Shown: positions 40,426 to 48,586 of the stretch, piece after piece
Numbering within the stretch: the first letter of the stretch is position 1
How the letters are laid out: each line of letters begins with the position of its first letter
NCBI GenBank assembly: GCA_030433005.1
Contig: JAUILQ010000002.1
Coordinates: forward strand, 89,887-153,886
Reading direction: 5' to 3'
From: Alphaproteobacteria bacterium
Lineage (GTDB): Bacteria; Pseudomonadota; Alphaproteobacteria; Kiloniellales; DSM-21159
Length of the DNA stretch: 64,000 nucleotides
The notes under the pieces: model-generated
Told to the model about the DNA's origin: nothing
What the model saw: the letters and a program-made list of their open reading frames with translations, nothing else
Databases searched by the model: none
Translations under genes and position numbers: made by a program

Positions 40426-41259
40426 ATGTCTCGCAGGCATTGGACGCTCGACGACATTCCCTGGGACCGCTTCGACGCCAGCAAGGTCGACGGTGAGCTC
40501 CTGAAGATCGTCAAGGCGGCGAGTCTGGTCGAGTACAACGGCGACGACTACGCCGAGTACCTCTGCAACGTGTTCGTCGACGACGCGGACTTCCAGGGCG
40601 AGGCGCGTCGCTGGGCCGCCGAGGAGGTCCAGCACGGCGAGGCGCTGGGGCGCTGGGCGCAGATGGTCGACCCCAGCTGGGACTTCGACTCCGCGGTCAG
40701 GCGCTTCCGCGACGGCTACCGCATCTCCGTCGACTCGACCGAATCGGTGCGCGGTTCGCGCGCCGGCGAGCTCGTCGCACGCTGCATCGTCGAGGTCGGC
40801 ACCTCGAGCTACTACGGCTCGCTCGGCGAGGCCTCGCAGGAGCCGGTGCTGCGCGCCATCTGCCAGCGCATCGCGGCCGACGAGCTGCGCCACTACAAGC
40901 TGTTCTACGATCACCTGCGGCGCTACCTCGACAAGGAGAACATCGGCCGCCTGCGCCGGCTGCTGATCGCGCTGGGGCGCATGCGCGAGACCGAGGACGA
41001 CGAGCTCTCCTACGCCTACTTCGCGGCCAACGCCCCCGAGGGCGTGGACTACGACCGCAAGCGCTGGGCCGACGCCTACATGCTGCGCGCCTACCAGATC
41101 TACCGCCGCAAGTACGTCGACCGCGCCACCGCCATGACCCTCAAGGCGGCCGGCCTCGACCCCCAGAGCCGCATCGCCGACTGGATGTCGCGCGGCGCCT
41201 ACTGGATGATGAAGAGCCGGGCGCAGAAGCTGCAGCACAGCGACGGCGTCGCGGCCTGA
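40426..41259 (+). CDS. Ferritin-like di-iron protein, acyl-ACP desaturase-like
   Basis: 277 aa from ATG 40426 (GGAGAGGAAGGGGCAGGA upstream). All-helical with two four-ligand half sites: E36 (EYNGDDY) with E67 and H70 (EEVQHGE), and E123 (IVEVGTSSYYGS) with E153 and H156 (DELRHYKLF). This E..ExxH / E..ExxH spacing is that of ferritin-like di-iron oxidases. The acyl-ACP desaturase or rubrerythrin relation is by motif only. Cytoplasmic. It follows the atp operon, but the hairpin and a 243-bp gap suggest separate transcription. Substrate unknown. Confidence 0.85.
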   Translation: MSRRHWTLDDIPWDRFDASKVDGELLKIVKAASLVEYNGDDYAEYLCNVFVDDADFQGEARRWAAEEVQHGEALGRWAQMVDPSWDFDSAVRRFRDGYRISVDSTESVRGSRAGELVARCIVEVGTSSYYGSLGEASQEPVLRAICQRIAADELRHYKLFYDHLRRYLDKENIGRLRRLLIALGRMRETEDDELSYAYFAANAPEGVDYDRKRWADAYMLRAYQIYRRKYVDRATAMTLKAAGLDPQSRIADWMSRGAYWMMKSRAQKLQHSDGVAA

Positions 41260-41289
41260 GCGGGCCCGCCGAGGGCGGCCGGAACGATC

Positions 41290-41329
41290 GAAGGGGCGCC
41301 GCGGCGAAGGCTGCGGCGCCCTTCCTCGT
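41290..41329. terminator. Bidirectional terminator-like hairpin
   Basis: Arms 41291-41302 and 41313-41324 (GGCGCCGC pairing with GCGGCGCC plus AAGG/CTT with one bulged G) around a 10-base loop, followed by CCTCGTTC on the plus strand and rich in T toward the minus side. It fills the gap between the ferritin-like gene (stop 41259) and the convergent rppH (stop 41330). Confidence 0.6.
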
Positions 41330-41866
41330 TCAGCCGCCGGCTCGGCCGCGCTCGACCAGCGGCGCGAACTCCTCGACGACGCGGCGGTAGAGCGCGACCT
41401 TGAAGGGCACGATCAGCTCGGGCAGCTGGCGCAGCGGTGCCCAGCGCCAGGTCGTGAACTCCTGCTCCGGCCCGAAGATGTCGATCTCGGTCTCGGCGCC
41501 GGTGAAGCGCATGGCGAACCACTTCTGGCGCTGGCCGCGGTAGCGGCCCTTCCAGAGCTTGGGCACCAGCTCGACCGGCAGGTCGTAGTCCAGCCAGTCG
41601 CGACTCTCGGCGAGCAGCTCGGCGGAGGTCACGCCGGTCTCTTCCTGCAGCTCGCGATAGGCCGCCGGCAGCGGCGCCTCGCCGGCGTCGATGCCGCCCT
41701 GGGGCATCTGCCAGGCCGCGGTCTTCATGTCGGCGCGCTGGGCGACGAAGACCTCGTCGTCGGCGTTCAGCAGCAGCACGCCGACGCCGAGACGGTAGGG
41801 CAGGCGCTCGACCTCCTCGCGGCTGAGGTCGGCGCGGGCGTCGGGGTCGTAGCTGCTGTCGCTCAT
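41330..41866 (-). CDS. rppH: RNA pyrophosphohydrolase RppH
   Basis: 178 aa from ATG 41866, which has GAGGGA a few bases upstream; a GTG at 41878 that overlaps the upstream stop (GTGA) is the alternative. Nudix box GGIDAGEAPLPAAYRELQEETGV at 57-79 with all catalytic residues, and YRLGVGVLLLNADDEVFVAQR at the N terminus. It removes pyrophosphate from mRNA 5' ends and starts decay. Last gene of the leftward envelope block. Confidence 0.95.
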   Translation of the reverse strand: MSDSSYDPDARADLSREEVERLPYRLGVGVLLLNADDEVFVAQRADMKTAAWQMPQGGIDAGEAPLPAAYRELQEETGVTSAELLAESRDWLDYDLPVELVPKLWKGRYRGQRQKWFAMRFTGAETEIDIFGPEQEFTTWRWAPLRQLPELIVPFKVALYRRVVEEFAPLVERGRAGG

Positions 41867-41874
41867 CGGGTCCC

Positions 41875-43125
41875 TCACTGCGGCGGCGGCTGGCGGCCGA
41901 GCACGGCCGTCACGGGGGCCAGCGCCAGGCCCTTTTCGTTCAGGCTGTCGGCCCAGCGCCGCAGCTGCCGGAAGGTCGTCGGGTAGACGTTGGCCATGGC
42001 GACCGCCACGCCCTTGGTGCGTGCCAGCCGCTCGACCTGGGCGAGGCGCGAATCGATGGCGTTGGCCTGGACGAACTCGCCGTCCAGCGTGCGGTCGCTG
42101 TAGAGCGACGGCACACCCATCTCGCGGGCCAGTCGCGTCGCCTCGCTGGCATCGGTCGCGCGGTTGTCCAGGAACAGCAGGCCGCGGTCGCCGAGCGCCG
42201 CCAGAATCGGCCGCAGCGCTTCGGGATCCTGGGTGAAGCGAGAGCCCATGACCCCGGCGACCCCGACGTAGGCGCTGCCGCGCGCCAGCACCTCCCGCAG
42301 GCGCTCCAGGTTCTCCTCGGCGCTGCTCGAGACGAACAGCCCGAAGTGCCCGGGATCGCTGTTCGGGAAGCTCTCCGGCTCCATCGGCAGGTCGAGCATG
42401 ACCTCGTGGCCCTTGGCCCTGGCCTGCGCCAGCCAGGTCTCGACGCCGCGCGCGTAGGGCGAGAAGGACAGCGTGATGCCGGGCGGCAGCTGCTCGATCG
42501 CCTGCTGGGTCAGCTGGTCGTGCAGTCCCAGCCCGCCGACCACCACGGCGATGCGCGGCAGGTTGGTGGCGCCGGCGTAGGGCATGGCGAAGCGCTGCCA
42601 GGCCGGCTCGACGGGCGGCGGCGGCGGCGCCTCCGGCGGACGCGGCAGGGCTGCCTGCTGCGTGGCGCCGGGCTCCGGCGCGCCGCCGACGGCCGGCGCC
42701 TCGGCGGCGCTCCGGTCCTGCCCGGCCTCCTGGTCGCCATCCGCCCCGCCGGCGGCCTCCCCGGCCGCCTGCTCGGCGCCGGCTCCGGTGGGCGCGGGCC
42801 GGCCGCCGTCGGCCGCGGATTGGCGACCCGTCTCCGCCCCGGCCGATGCCGATTCCGACCGTGTCTCGGGGGCCGGCATGTCGTCGGCCAGCGGCTCGGG
42901 GGCCGGCACCGGCGATTCCTCGAAGCGCGGCGGCGGCGTCACCTCGGGTTCCGGCAGCGTCGCCTCGTAGGTCAGGAAGGCATAGCCCAGCGCGCCGCCG
43001 ACCAGGGCGAGCAGCAGCAGCCAGGCGCCGAGCAGCACGAGCAGGCCGCGACGAGCGCTCCCCGCGGGCCGCCCCGGCCCGCCGTCGCGTGCCTGTCCGC
43101 TAATGCTCAAGGAGTCCACCCCCAC
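41875..43125 (-). CDS. Divergent polysaccharide deacetylase family protein (YibQ-like)
   Basis: About 416 aa from GTG 43125 (TTG 43110 is the alternative). One membrane anchor at about 27-48, a Pro/Glu/Ala-rich disordered stretch (about 55-180), then the deacetylase fold: PRIAVVVGGLGL, ITLSFSPYARGVETW, GHEVMLDLPMEP, and GLLFLDNRATDAS near the end. It probably faces the periplasm and acts with the CtpA/EnvC-like genes encoded upstream. The usual Asp-Asp of the first motif is Gly-Gly here. Overlaps rppH. Confidence 0.85.
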   Translation of the reverse strand: MGVDSLSISGQARDGGPGRPAGSARRGLLVLLGAWLLLLALVGGALGYAFLTYEATLPEPEVTPPPRFEESPVPAPEPLADDMPAPETRSESASAGAETGRQSAADGGRPAPTGAGAEQAAGEAAGGADGDQEAGQDRSAAEAPAVGGAPEPGATQQAALPRPPEAPPPPPVEPAWQRFAMPYAGATNLPRIAVVVGGLGLHDQLTQQAIEQLPPGITLSFSPYARGVETWLAQARAKGHEVMLDLPMEPESFPNSDPGHFGLFVSSSAEENLERLREVLARGSAYVGVAGVMGSRFTQDPEALRPILAALGDRGLLFLDNRATDASEATRLAREMGVPSLYSDRTLDGEFVQANAIDSRLAQVERLARTKGVAVAMANVYPTTFRQLRRWADSLNEKGLALAPVTAVLGRQPPPQ

Positions 43126-43347
43126 GACCGACCGGCGGGTTCAGCAACCCTCGTCCCCTTCGTGCGATCACGCCCGTCGCGAGGCCGGGCGACGGCAGGG
43201 CGGCGGCCGCCGGGCCGGGCCGGGCCGCCCCCCGCGCGCCAACCTAGCGAAAGGCGGCGGCGGGCAAAAGCCGTCGCAGGCCGACGACGCCCGCGATCGC
43301 GCATCGGCGGCGCGGCGGAACCGGTGGGCAAAGGCCGGCGGGCACCT

Positions 43348-44700
43348 CTAGTTGGTGGTGCGCTCCTTGAACAGCGACAGGCCCTTCAGCAGGTCGATCG
43401 CGCGGGCCAGCTGGTAGTCGTCGATGGCCGCGTCCTGGCTGCCGGCGGTCTCCCCTTCGGACGCGCCCTCGGCGTCGGTGTCGCCGCTCCGGTCGCCGTC
43501 CTGCTCGCCGGCGGGGGCGCCGTCGTTGCCCGGCTCGCCCTCGGGCAGGGCGTCGTTGGTCAGGGCGCCGCGCAGGTCGGCTTCGCGGCGCTGCGGGCCG
43601 GACGCGATCTCCTCCAGCTTGGCGCGCGCCACCAGGATGTCGGGCTCGATGCCGGTGGTCTGGATCGAGCGGCCGCTCGGGGTGTAGTAGCGCGCCGTGG
43701 TCAGGCGCATGGCGCCGTGCTGGGCAAGCGGGATGATGGTCTGCACCGAGCCCTTGCCGAAGGACTTGGTGCCCATGACGATCGCCCGCCTGTGGTCCTG
43801 CAGGGCGCCGGCGACGATCTCCGAGGCCGAGGCCGAGCCGCCGTTGATCAGCACGACCATCGGGATGCCGTTGGCCAGGTCGCCTTCGGTGGCGTTCCAG
43901 CGCTTGGTGTCGTCCTCGTGCCGGCCGCGGGTCGAGACGATCTCGCCGCGGTCCAGGAAGTAGTCGGAAACGGAGATCGCCTCGTCGAGCAGACCGCCGG
44001 GGTTGTTCCTGAGGTCGAGCACCAGGCCGATCATCTCGTCGCCGAGCTCGCGGCGCAGCTGCTCGATCGCCTGCTCGACGCCGGGCGAGGTCTGCTCGTT
44101 GAAGGTCGAGACGCGCAGGTAGCCGACGTTGCCCTCGACCCGGCTGCGCACCGATTGCACCTTGATGACGTCGCGGGTCAGCGTGACGTTGAAGGGCTCC
44201 TGCTCGCCGCGCACCACGGTCACCGTCAGGCTGGTGTCGACCGGGCCGCGCATGCGGTCGACGGCCTCGCTCAGCGACAGGCCGAGCACCGGCTCGCCGT
44301 CGAGATGGGTGATCAGGTCGCCGGCCTCCAGGCCGGCGCGGAAGGCCGGCGTGTCCTCGATCGGCGAGACTACCTTGATGACGCCGCTCTCCATCGTGAC
44401 CTCGATGCCCAGCCCGCCGAACTCGCCGCGCGTCTGGACCCGCATGTCGCCGAAGGAGTCGGGGTCGAGGTAGCTGGAGTGCGGGTCGAGGTGGCTGAGC
44501 ATGCCGCGGATCGCGGCCTCGATCAGCTGCTCGTCGCTGACCCCCTCGACGTAGTCGCTGCGCACCCGCTCGAAGACGTCGCCGAACAGCTTGAGCTGCT
44601 CGTAGGTGGATTCGTTCTCCTGCGCCTTGACGGTCGGCAGGCTGGCCGGGATGGCGGTCAGCACGAGGACGGCGGCAGCCGCCGGAATGAGAAATCGCAT
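43348..44700 (-). CDS. ctpA: S41 family C-terminal processing peptidase CtpA
   Basis: 450 aa. Signal peptide (about 1-26), PDZ domain (about 95-170, FGGLGIEVTMESG), protease core with Ser291 in GSASASEI and Lys316 in GTKSFGKGSVQ, Gln320; the Ser-Lys spacing of 25 equals that of B. subtilis CtpB. The C-terminal tail (about 385-440) is acidic and disordered. Periplasmic protease that trims envelope proteins. It overlaps the stop of the EnvC-like gene by one base (TGATG). Confidence 0.95.
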   Translation of the reverse strand: MRFLIPAAAAVLVLTAIPASLPTVKAQENESTYEQLKLFGDVFERVRSDYVEGVSDEQLIEAAIRGMLSHLDPHSSYLDPDSFGDMRVQTRGEFGGLGIEVTMESGVIKVVSPIEDTPAFRAGLEAGDLITHLDGEPVLGLSLSEAVDRMRGPVDTSLTVTVVRGEQEPFNVTLTRDVIKVQSVRSRVEGNVGYLRVSTFNEQTSPGVEQAIEQLRRELGDEMIGLVLDLRNNPGGLLDEAISVSDYFLDRGEIVSTRGRHEDDTKRWNATEGDLANGIPMVVLINGGSASASEIVAGALQDHRRAIVMGTKSFGKGSVQTIIPLAQHGAMRLTTARYYTPSGRSIQTTGIEPDILVARAKLEEIASGPQRREADLRGALTNDALPEGEPGNDGAPAGEQDGDRSGDTDAEGASEGETAGSQDAAIDDYQLARAIDLLKGLSLFKERTTN

Positions 44701-46148
44701 CAGCCTCTCGCTTTGTCGTCGCCGGTTGCAAGCAGGGGCAGCGGATCGATCGGCTCGCCGTTCTTCCGCAGCTCCAGATAGAGCCTCTGGTCGGGCTCCG
44801 CCCCCTCGCGAAGCGTGCCGACCGGTTCGCCGGCCAGGACCCATTGCCCGACGGCGGCCGTCAGGCGGTCGAACCCCGCTACCAGCGAATGATATTCGTC
44901 GCCGTGTTCGATGATCAAGATGAGCCCATAGCCGCGGAACGGCCCGGCATAGGCGACGCGGCCGTCGTAGGGTGCGACCACCGTCGAGCCGGCGCGCGCC
45001 GTCAGGCTCATGCCCTGCCGCGACTCCCAGCGCCCCTCGGCGGGCTCGCCGAAGCGCCGGGCCAGGCGGCCGCGCACCGGCATGACCAGGCGGTGGGCGC
45101 CGCCCTCGAACTGGCGCAGCCCGTCGGGCTTGTCGAGCGCGACCGGCGGGGCGGGCACCGCGGCGACCTGGCTCTCGGCGACCTGGCTCTCGGCGGGTGC
45201 CGCCGGCTCGGCCGGCGCCTGGGCTTGCCCCGAGGCGGCGCCGTCCGCCGCCCGGCCGCTCTCCGTCTCGCGGGCCGCGCGCGCCTGCTCCGCCGCCTCC
45301 GCCCGGGCCCGCGCCTCGGCCGCCGCCGCGGCGCGCTCCGCGGCCTCGCGGGCCTCCCGGGCCGCCTCCTGGCGCTGCCTGCGGTCCTGCTCCAGCCGGC
45401 CGATCAGGTCGCGCAGCGACTGCGCGTCGTCGGCGAGGCGCGCCACCTGCTTCTCCAGCCCGGCCTGGTCGGCGCCGGTCTCCGCCTCCAGCGCCTGCTT
45501 GCGCTCGACCAGCCCGGCCAGCTTGCGGCGCTCGCCGGCCAGGCGGTCCGCAGCCTGACCGAGCTCGCGGCGCTGCGAGTCGATCTGGGCATGCAGCTCG
45601 CTCAGCGTCTCCAGGTCGGCGCGCAGCTTGGCGGCCTCCCGCTCGATCTCCGGCACCGCGACGCCGAGCAGCAGGGCGCCGCGCGCCAGGTCGAGCGGCT
45701 CGCCGGGCTGGCCGAGCAGGCTCTCCGGCGGCAGCAGCGCGACGCGCTGCAGGGCCGCCAGCGTCCGGGTCAGCGCCTGGTGCTGCCGCTCCAGGCTGTG
45801 GCTGAGCCGCGCCTCCTCGGCACGCAGGGCGGCCAGGGTGTACTCGATCGCGTCGAGCTCGCTCTCGAGGTTCTGCGCCTCGCGGGCCGCGGTGATCGCC
45901 TGCTGGCGCAGCAGCGCGATCTCGTCGCGCAGCGCCTCGCGCTCGCGCGCCAGGGCTTCGGCGCGGCTGCGCGAGCTCTCCAGTTTCTGCTCGACCGCCT
46001 CCAGCTTGCTCGAGGGCTCGCCCGTTCCGGATTCCTGGGCGTGCGCCGCCGTGAGCGGGGTGGCCAGGACCAGCGCGCACAGCATCAGGACCGAGGGGCC
46101 CGACAGGGGAACCCGCGCCCGTAACGTCAGGGGACGGCAGCGCTGCAT
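44700..46148 (-). CDS. envC: EnvC-like murein hydrolase activator (degenerate LytM/M23 domain)
   Basis: 482 aa. Signal peptide ending AHAQES (about 1-37), long coiled coil (about 45-300, dense in Glu/Arg/Ala), a Pro/Ala linker and a C-terminal LytM domain (about 370-482, ESRQGMSLTARAGSTVVAPYDGRVAYAG). The zinc ligands are missing: the HxxxD start is replaced by QGMS and the final HxH by LYLELR, as in E. coli EnvC, which activates amidases instead of cutting. Upstream partner of ctpA in one operon. Confidence 0.9.
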   Translation of the reverse strand: MQRCRPLTLRARVPLSGPSVLMLCALVLATPLTAAHAQESGTGEPSSKLEAVEQKLESSRSRAEALAREREALRDEIALLRQQAITAAREAQNLESELDAIEYTLAALRAEEARLSHSLERQHQALTRTLAALQRVALLPPESLLGQPGEPLDLARGALLLGVAVPEIEREAAKLRADLETLSELHAQIDSQRRELGQAADRLAGERRKLAGLVERKQALEAETGADQAGLEKQVARLADDAQSLRDLIGRLEQDRRQRQEAAREAREAAERAAAAAEARARAEAAEQARAARETESGRAADGAASGQAQAPAEPAAPAESQVAESQVAAVPAPPVALDKPDGLRQFEGGAHRLVMPVRGRLARRFGEPAEGRWESRQGMSLTARAGSTVVAPYDGRVAYAGPFRGYGLILIIEHGDEYHSLVAGFDRLTAAVGQWVLAGEPVGTLREGAEPDQRLYLELRKNGEPIDPLPLLATGDDKARG

Positions 46149-46249
46149 CGGCCGCAGACTAGCCGAATTCCCGCGTCGCGTCGCCTTAACGCCGCGTCAT
46201 CTTTCCGTGTCCGATGCGCGCAGGCACCCGCTGCGCCGCGCGTCCGCGG

Positions 46250-46897
46250 CTACTCGGCGGCGGCGGAGCCGTCGAGCAGGCGGTAGGAGACCGGCCGGCC
46301 GTCCTCCAGCTCGAACAGCAGCGGCACCCCGGTCGGGATCTCGACTCCGGAGATCTCGTCCGGACCGTGCAGCCCGAGGGCGACCAGCAGGGCGCGCACC
46401 GTGTTGCCGTGGGCGCCGACCAGCACGGTCTCGCCGGCCTGCAGCTTGGGCAGGATCTCGCGCTCGTAGTAGGGGCCGACGCGGGCGACGACGTCGGCGA
46501 GGCTCTCGCCGCCCGGCGGCGCGACGTCGTAGGAGCGCCGCCAGATGTGGACCTGCTCCTTGCCGTACCGCTCGGCGGTCTCGGCCTTGTTGAGGCCGGC
46601 GAGATCGCCGTAGTCGCGCTCGCGCAGGTCGTCGTGCGTGGTGATGAGCCAGCGGCCCTGGCTGTCGCGCAGCTGCTCGTGATCGCCGCAGGCCTCCATG
46701 GCCAGCTCGACCGTGCGGATCGCGCGCGTCAGCGTCGAGGCGTAGAGCCGGTCGATCTTGAGGCCCCGGAGCGCGCGGCCGCCCTTGCGCGCCTCCGCCT
46801 CGCCGGCCTCGGTCAGGTCGACGTCGACGAAGCCGGTGAAGCGGTTCTCGGCGTTCCAGGTGCTCTGGCCGTGGCGCAGCAGCAGCAGGGCGTTCAT
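46250..46897 (-). CDS. gpmA: 2,3-bisphosphoglycerate-dependent phosphoglycerate mutase
   Basis: 215 aa from ATG 46897, with AGGAG 8 bases upstream. Histidine phosphatase fold: LLLRHGQSTWNAENRFTG (H9 is phosphorylated), RERDYGDLAGLNKAETAERYG, and GAHGNTVRALLVALGL with the second His. Glycolysis and gluconeogenesis. In many alphaproteobacteria the place between rlmH and envC is held by the unrelated cofactor-independent gpmI, so this may be a replacement (inference). Confidence 0.95.
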   Translation of the reverse strand: MNALLLLRHGQSTWNAENRFTGFVDVDLTEAGEAEARKGGRALRGLKIDRLYASTLTRAIRTVELAMEACGDHEQLRDSQGRWLITTHDDLRERDYGDLAGLNKAETAERYGKEQVHIWRRSYDVAPPGGESLADVVARVGPYYEREILPKLQAGETVLVGAHGNTVRALLVALGLHGPDEISGVEIPTGVPLLFELEDGRPVSYRLLDGSAAAE

Positions 46898-46915
46898 GCA
46901 GGGAGCTCCTCTCAT

Positions 46916-47146
46916 GGTTCGGCGCCCTGTCTACTCTCCGAAACCGACCGGATAAAGGCCGCGTCTGCCACAAGTTTAGGTCCGGCAGCAGGAAGGGGCG
47001 TAGAATCGAATTGGGGCTGATCGGTGGACTGGCCACTAGCCCACAACGGCCGTGCATCCAGTGGGTCATTGAAATGCCAGATTTTGTGCGGCCACAATGA
47101 TTCAGAGTCGTTGGAATAGTATCCAAGAAAACGGAAGTTTACTCCG
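46916..47146. other. 231-bp gap at the left edge of the AT-rich islet
   Basis: Base composition changes near 46975 from GC-rich to about 50% GC. No gene, tRNA fragment, or direct or inverted repeat that would mark an insertion was found. A small open frame on the minus strand across 46912-47097 has no support. Confidence 0.4.
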
Positions 47147-48010
47147 ATGGCTGAAGATAAAATAGAACAAAAGCTCAGATCCTGGTCGGAGGAAACGTTA
47201 CTCCTTCTGCGTTCATTATTGCCACTGATGGCGCCAGTCAGTCGACACCATCGCTGGTCAACTGCCGAGCTAGAAACGATTTCTCATCTTTTGACTGCCT
47301 CTGCTCGTTCAAGCGAGAGTGCAATACTGTTGACCGCCTACGGTCAGGTGTGGGACGCGGAGATACTGGTTCGCTCTGTTTTTGAGGGATCTCTCAAATT
47401 TGCCTATATTCTCCAGAACACTGAAAAATTTGGGGAGCGTCATCGGGAGTATAGCTTCGATCATTTCCAAATATCGTTGCTTAAGGATCACCGGAAGGTA
47501 AAAGATCTCCTGGCAGCACTGCCGAATGGCGATGATTCATCCTGGACTCCGTTCCGCGAGCGTCTGCTGCAAGATGAAGAGGCTACAGCCATAGCCAGCG
47601 AGTATCCAAGATCTCGCCGGCGAGCACTAGAGACCCGGTGGGGCTTCGCGGGCGTCATAAGTGACCTTGCTGGGTCTGGCGACCCTCTTTTTCGCGGAAT
47701 GACGGCGTTGGCGGAGGGGTATTCCAGAGCGAGTCACATCCTGCATGCCGATACCATCGGTACGCATTTGCCGTTCGAAATTGAACAACGCTCTGCCGAG
47801 CGGCGAGAGGCAATCCAGCTCGCACACGGTGTACGGCTCTTGTCTGATGTTCTCTCCTGCCTTCAGATAAGGCTGTTAGTAGGCTATCGATTCATCGGTG
47901 AAGACCCGGCGCCATTGCGCGAAGCCAACAAACTCATCGAGCAGCTCGTAGCTGGCTTCGGAAGCGCTTACGAGGATTGGATGGAGGTAGAATACCCCAA
48001 AGAGAAATAG
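47147..48010 (+). CDS. DUF5677/HEPN-like hypothetical protein
   Basis: 287 aa, all-helical by composition, no signal or membrane segment. The pattern ILVRSVFEGSLKFAYILQ (about 73-90) and YSRASHILHADTIG (192-205) resembles DUF5677, a HEPN-related family. Two RX5H sites are present (R100-H106 and R194-H200), the type used by HEPN ribonucleases, but activity is only an inference. Base and codon use is far less GC-rich than all neighbours, which points to recent transfer. It is a single gene between gpmA and rlmH, with no antitoxin or defence gene beside it. GGAAG lies 9 bases before the ATG. Confidence 0.82.
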   Translation: MAEDKIEQKLRSWSEETLLLLRSLLPLMAPVSRHHRWSTAELETISHLLTASARSSESAILLTAYGQVWDAEILVRSVFEGSLKFAYILQNTEKFGERHREYSFDHFQISLLKDHRKVKDLLAALPNGDDSSWTPFRERLLQDEEATAIASEYPRSRRRALETRWGFAGVISDLAGSGDPLFRGMTALAEGYSRASHILHADTIGTHLPFEIEQRSAERREAIQLAHGVRLLSDVLSCLQIRLLVGYRFIGEDPAPLREANKLIEQLVAGFGSAYEDWMEVEYPKEK

Positions 48011-48029
48011 GCTCTGTTCCTCGCCAATG

Positions 48030-48500
48030 TTACGCCCGGTGGTAGGGATGGCCGCTGAGGATCGAGTCGGCGCGGAACAGCTGCTCGGCCAGCATCACGC
48101 GGACCAGCAGGTGCGGCCAGGTCATGGCGCCGAGCGACAGGGTCAGGTCGGCGCGCGCCAGCAGCGCCGCGCCGTGGCCGTCGGCGCCGCCGATCGCGAA
48201 GGCGGCCTCGCCGGCGCCCTCGTCGCGCCAGCGGCCGAGCGTCTCGGCCAGCCGCTCGGACGACAGGGCCCGGCCGCCGCCGTCGAGCGCGACGAGGCGC
48301 GCCCCGGCCGGGCAGGCAGCGAGCAGCAGCTCGGCCTCGCGCTGCTTCAACGCGTCGCCGGCCAGCGGGCGCTTCTCCTCGACCTCGCGCAGCGCGAGCG
48401 GGCCGAGCGGCTGGCCGCGCAGGCGGCCGGCGTAGTCGTCGTAGAGCGCGGCCATCGGCCCGCCGCGCAGGCGGCCGACGGCGAGGAGGGACAGGCGCAT
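48030..48500 (-). CDS. rlmH: 23S rRNA (pseudouridine(1915)-N3)-methyltransferase RlmH
   Basis: 156 aa. SPOUT-fold enzyme; LVALDGGGRALSSERLAETL, AFAIGGADGHG and LSLGAMTWPHLLVRVMLAEQLFRADSILSGHPYHRA, the knotted SAM site and the C-terminal HPYHR of the family. Modifies position 1915 in helix 69 of 23S rRNA. Adjacent to rsfS as usual, but separated by a large hairpin. Confidence 0.96.
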   Translation of the reverse strand: MRLSLLAVGRLRGGPMAALYDDYAGRLRGQPLGPLALREVEEKRPLAGDALKQREAELLLAACPAGARLVALDGGGRALSSERLAETLGRWRDEGAGEAAFAIGGADGHGAALLARADLTLSLGAMTWPHLLVRVMLAEQLFRADSILSGHPYHRA

Positions 48501-48522
48501 GCCGTCTGCCGGCCCGGTTCCG

Positions 48523-48583
48523 CCGGACCGCTTCGCGCGGCGCTCGCCCGAACGGCCCGGGCGAGCGCCGCGCGGCGGTCCGG
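48523..48583 (-). repeat. Large hairpin between rsfS and rlmH
   Basis: Arms 48558-48583 (26 bases) and 48523-48550 (28 bases), all bases pairing except a 2-base TT bulge, around a 7-base loop. In the leftward mRNA it begins 3 bases after the rsfS stop and ends 22 bases before the rlmH start. There is no T tract, so it is more likely an attenuator, processing or stabilising element than a plain terminator. Confidence 0.85.
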
Positions 48584-48586
48584 TCT

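Noticed and set aside
44700..46148. Active M23 endopeptidase
   Set aside because: The zinc ligands of the LytM domain are replaced, so an activator role as in EnvC is more likely.
46912..47097. A 61-aa gene at the edge of the AT-rich islet
   Set aside because: No ribosome site, no similarity and unusual composition; likely chance.
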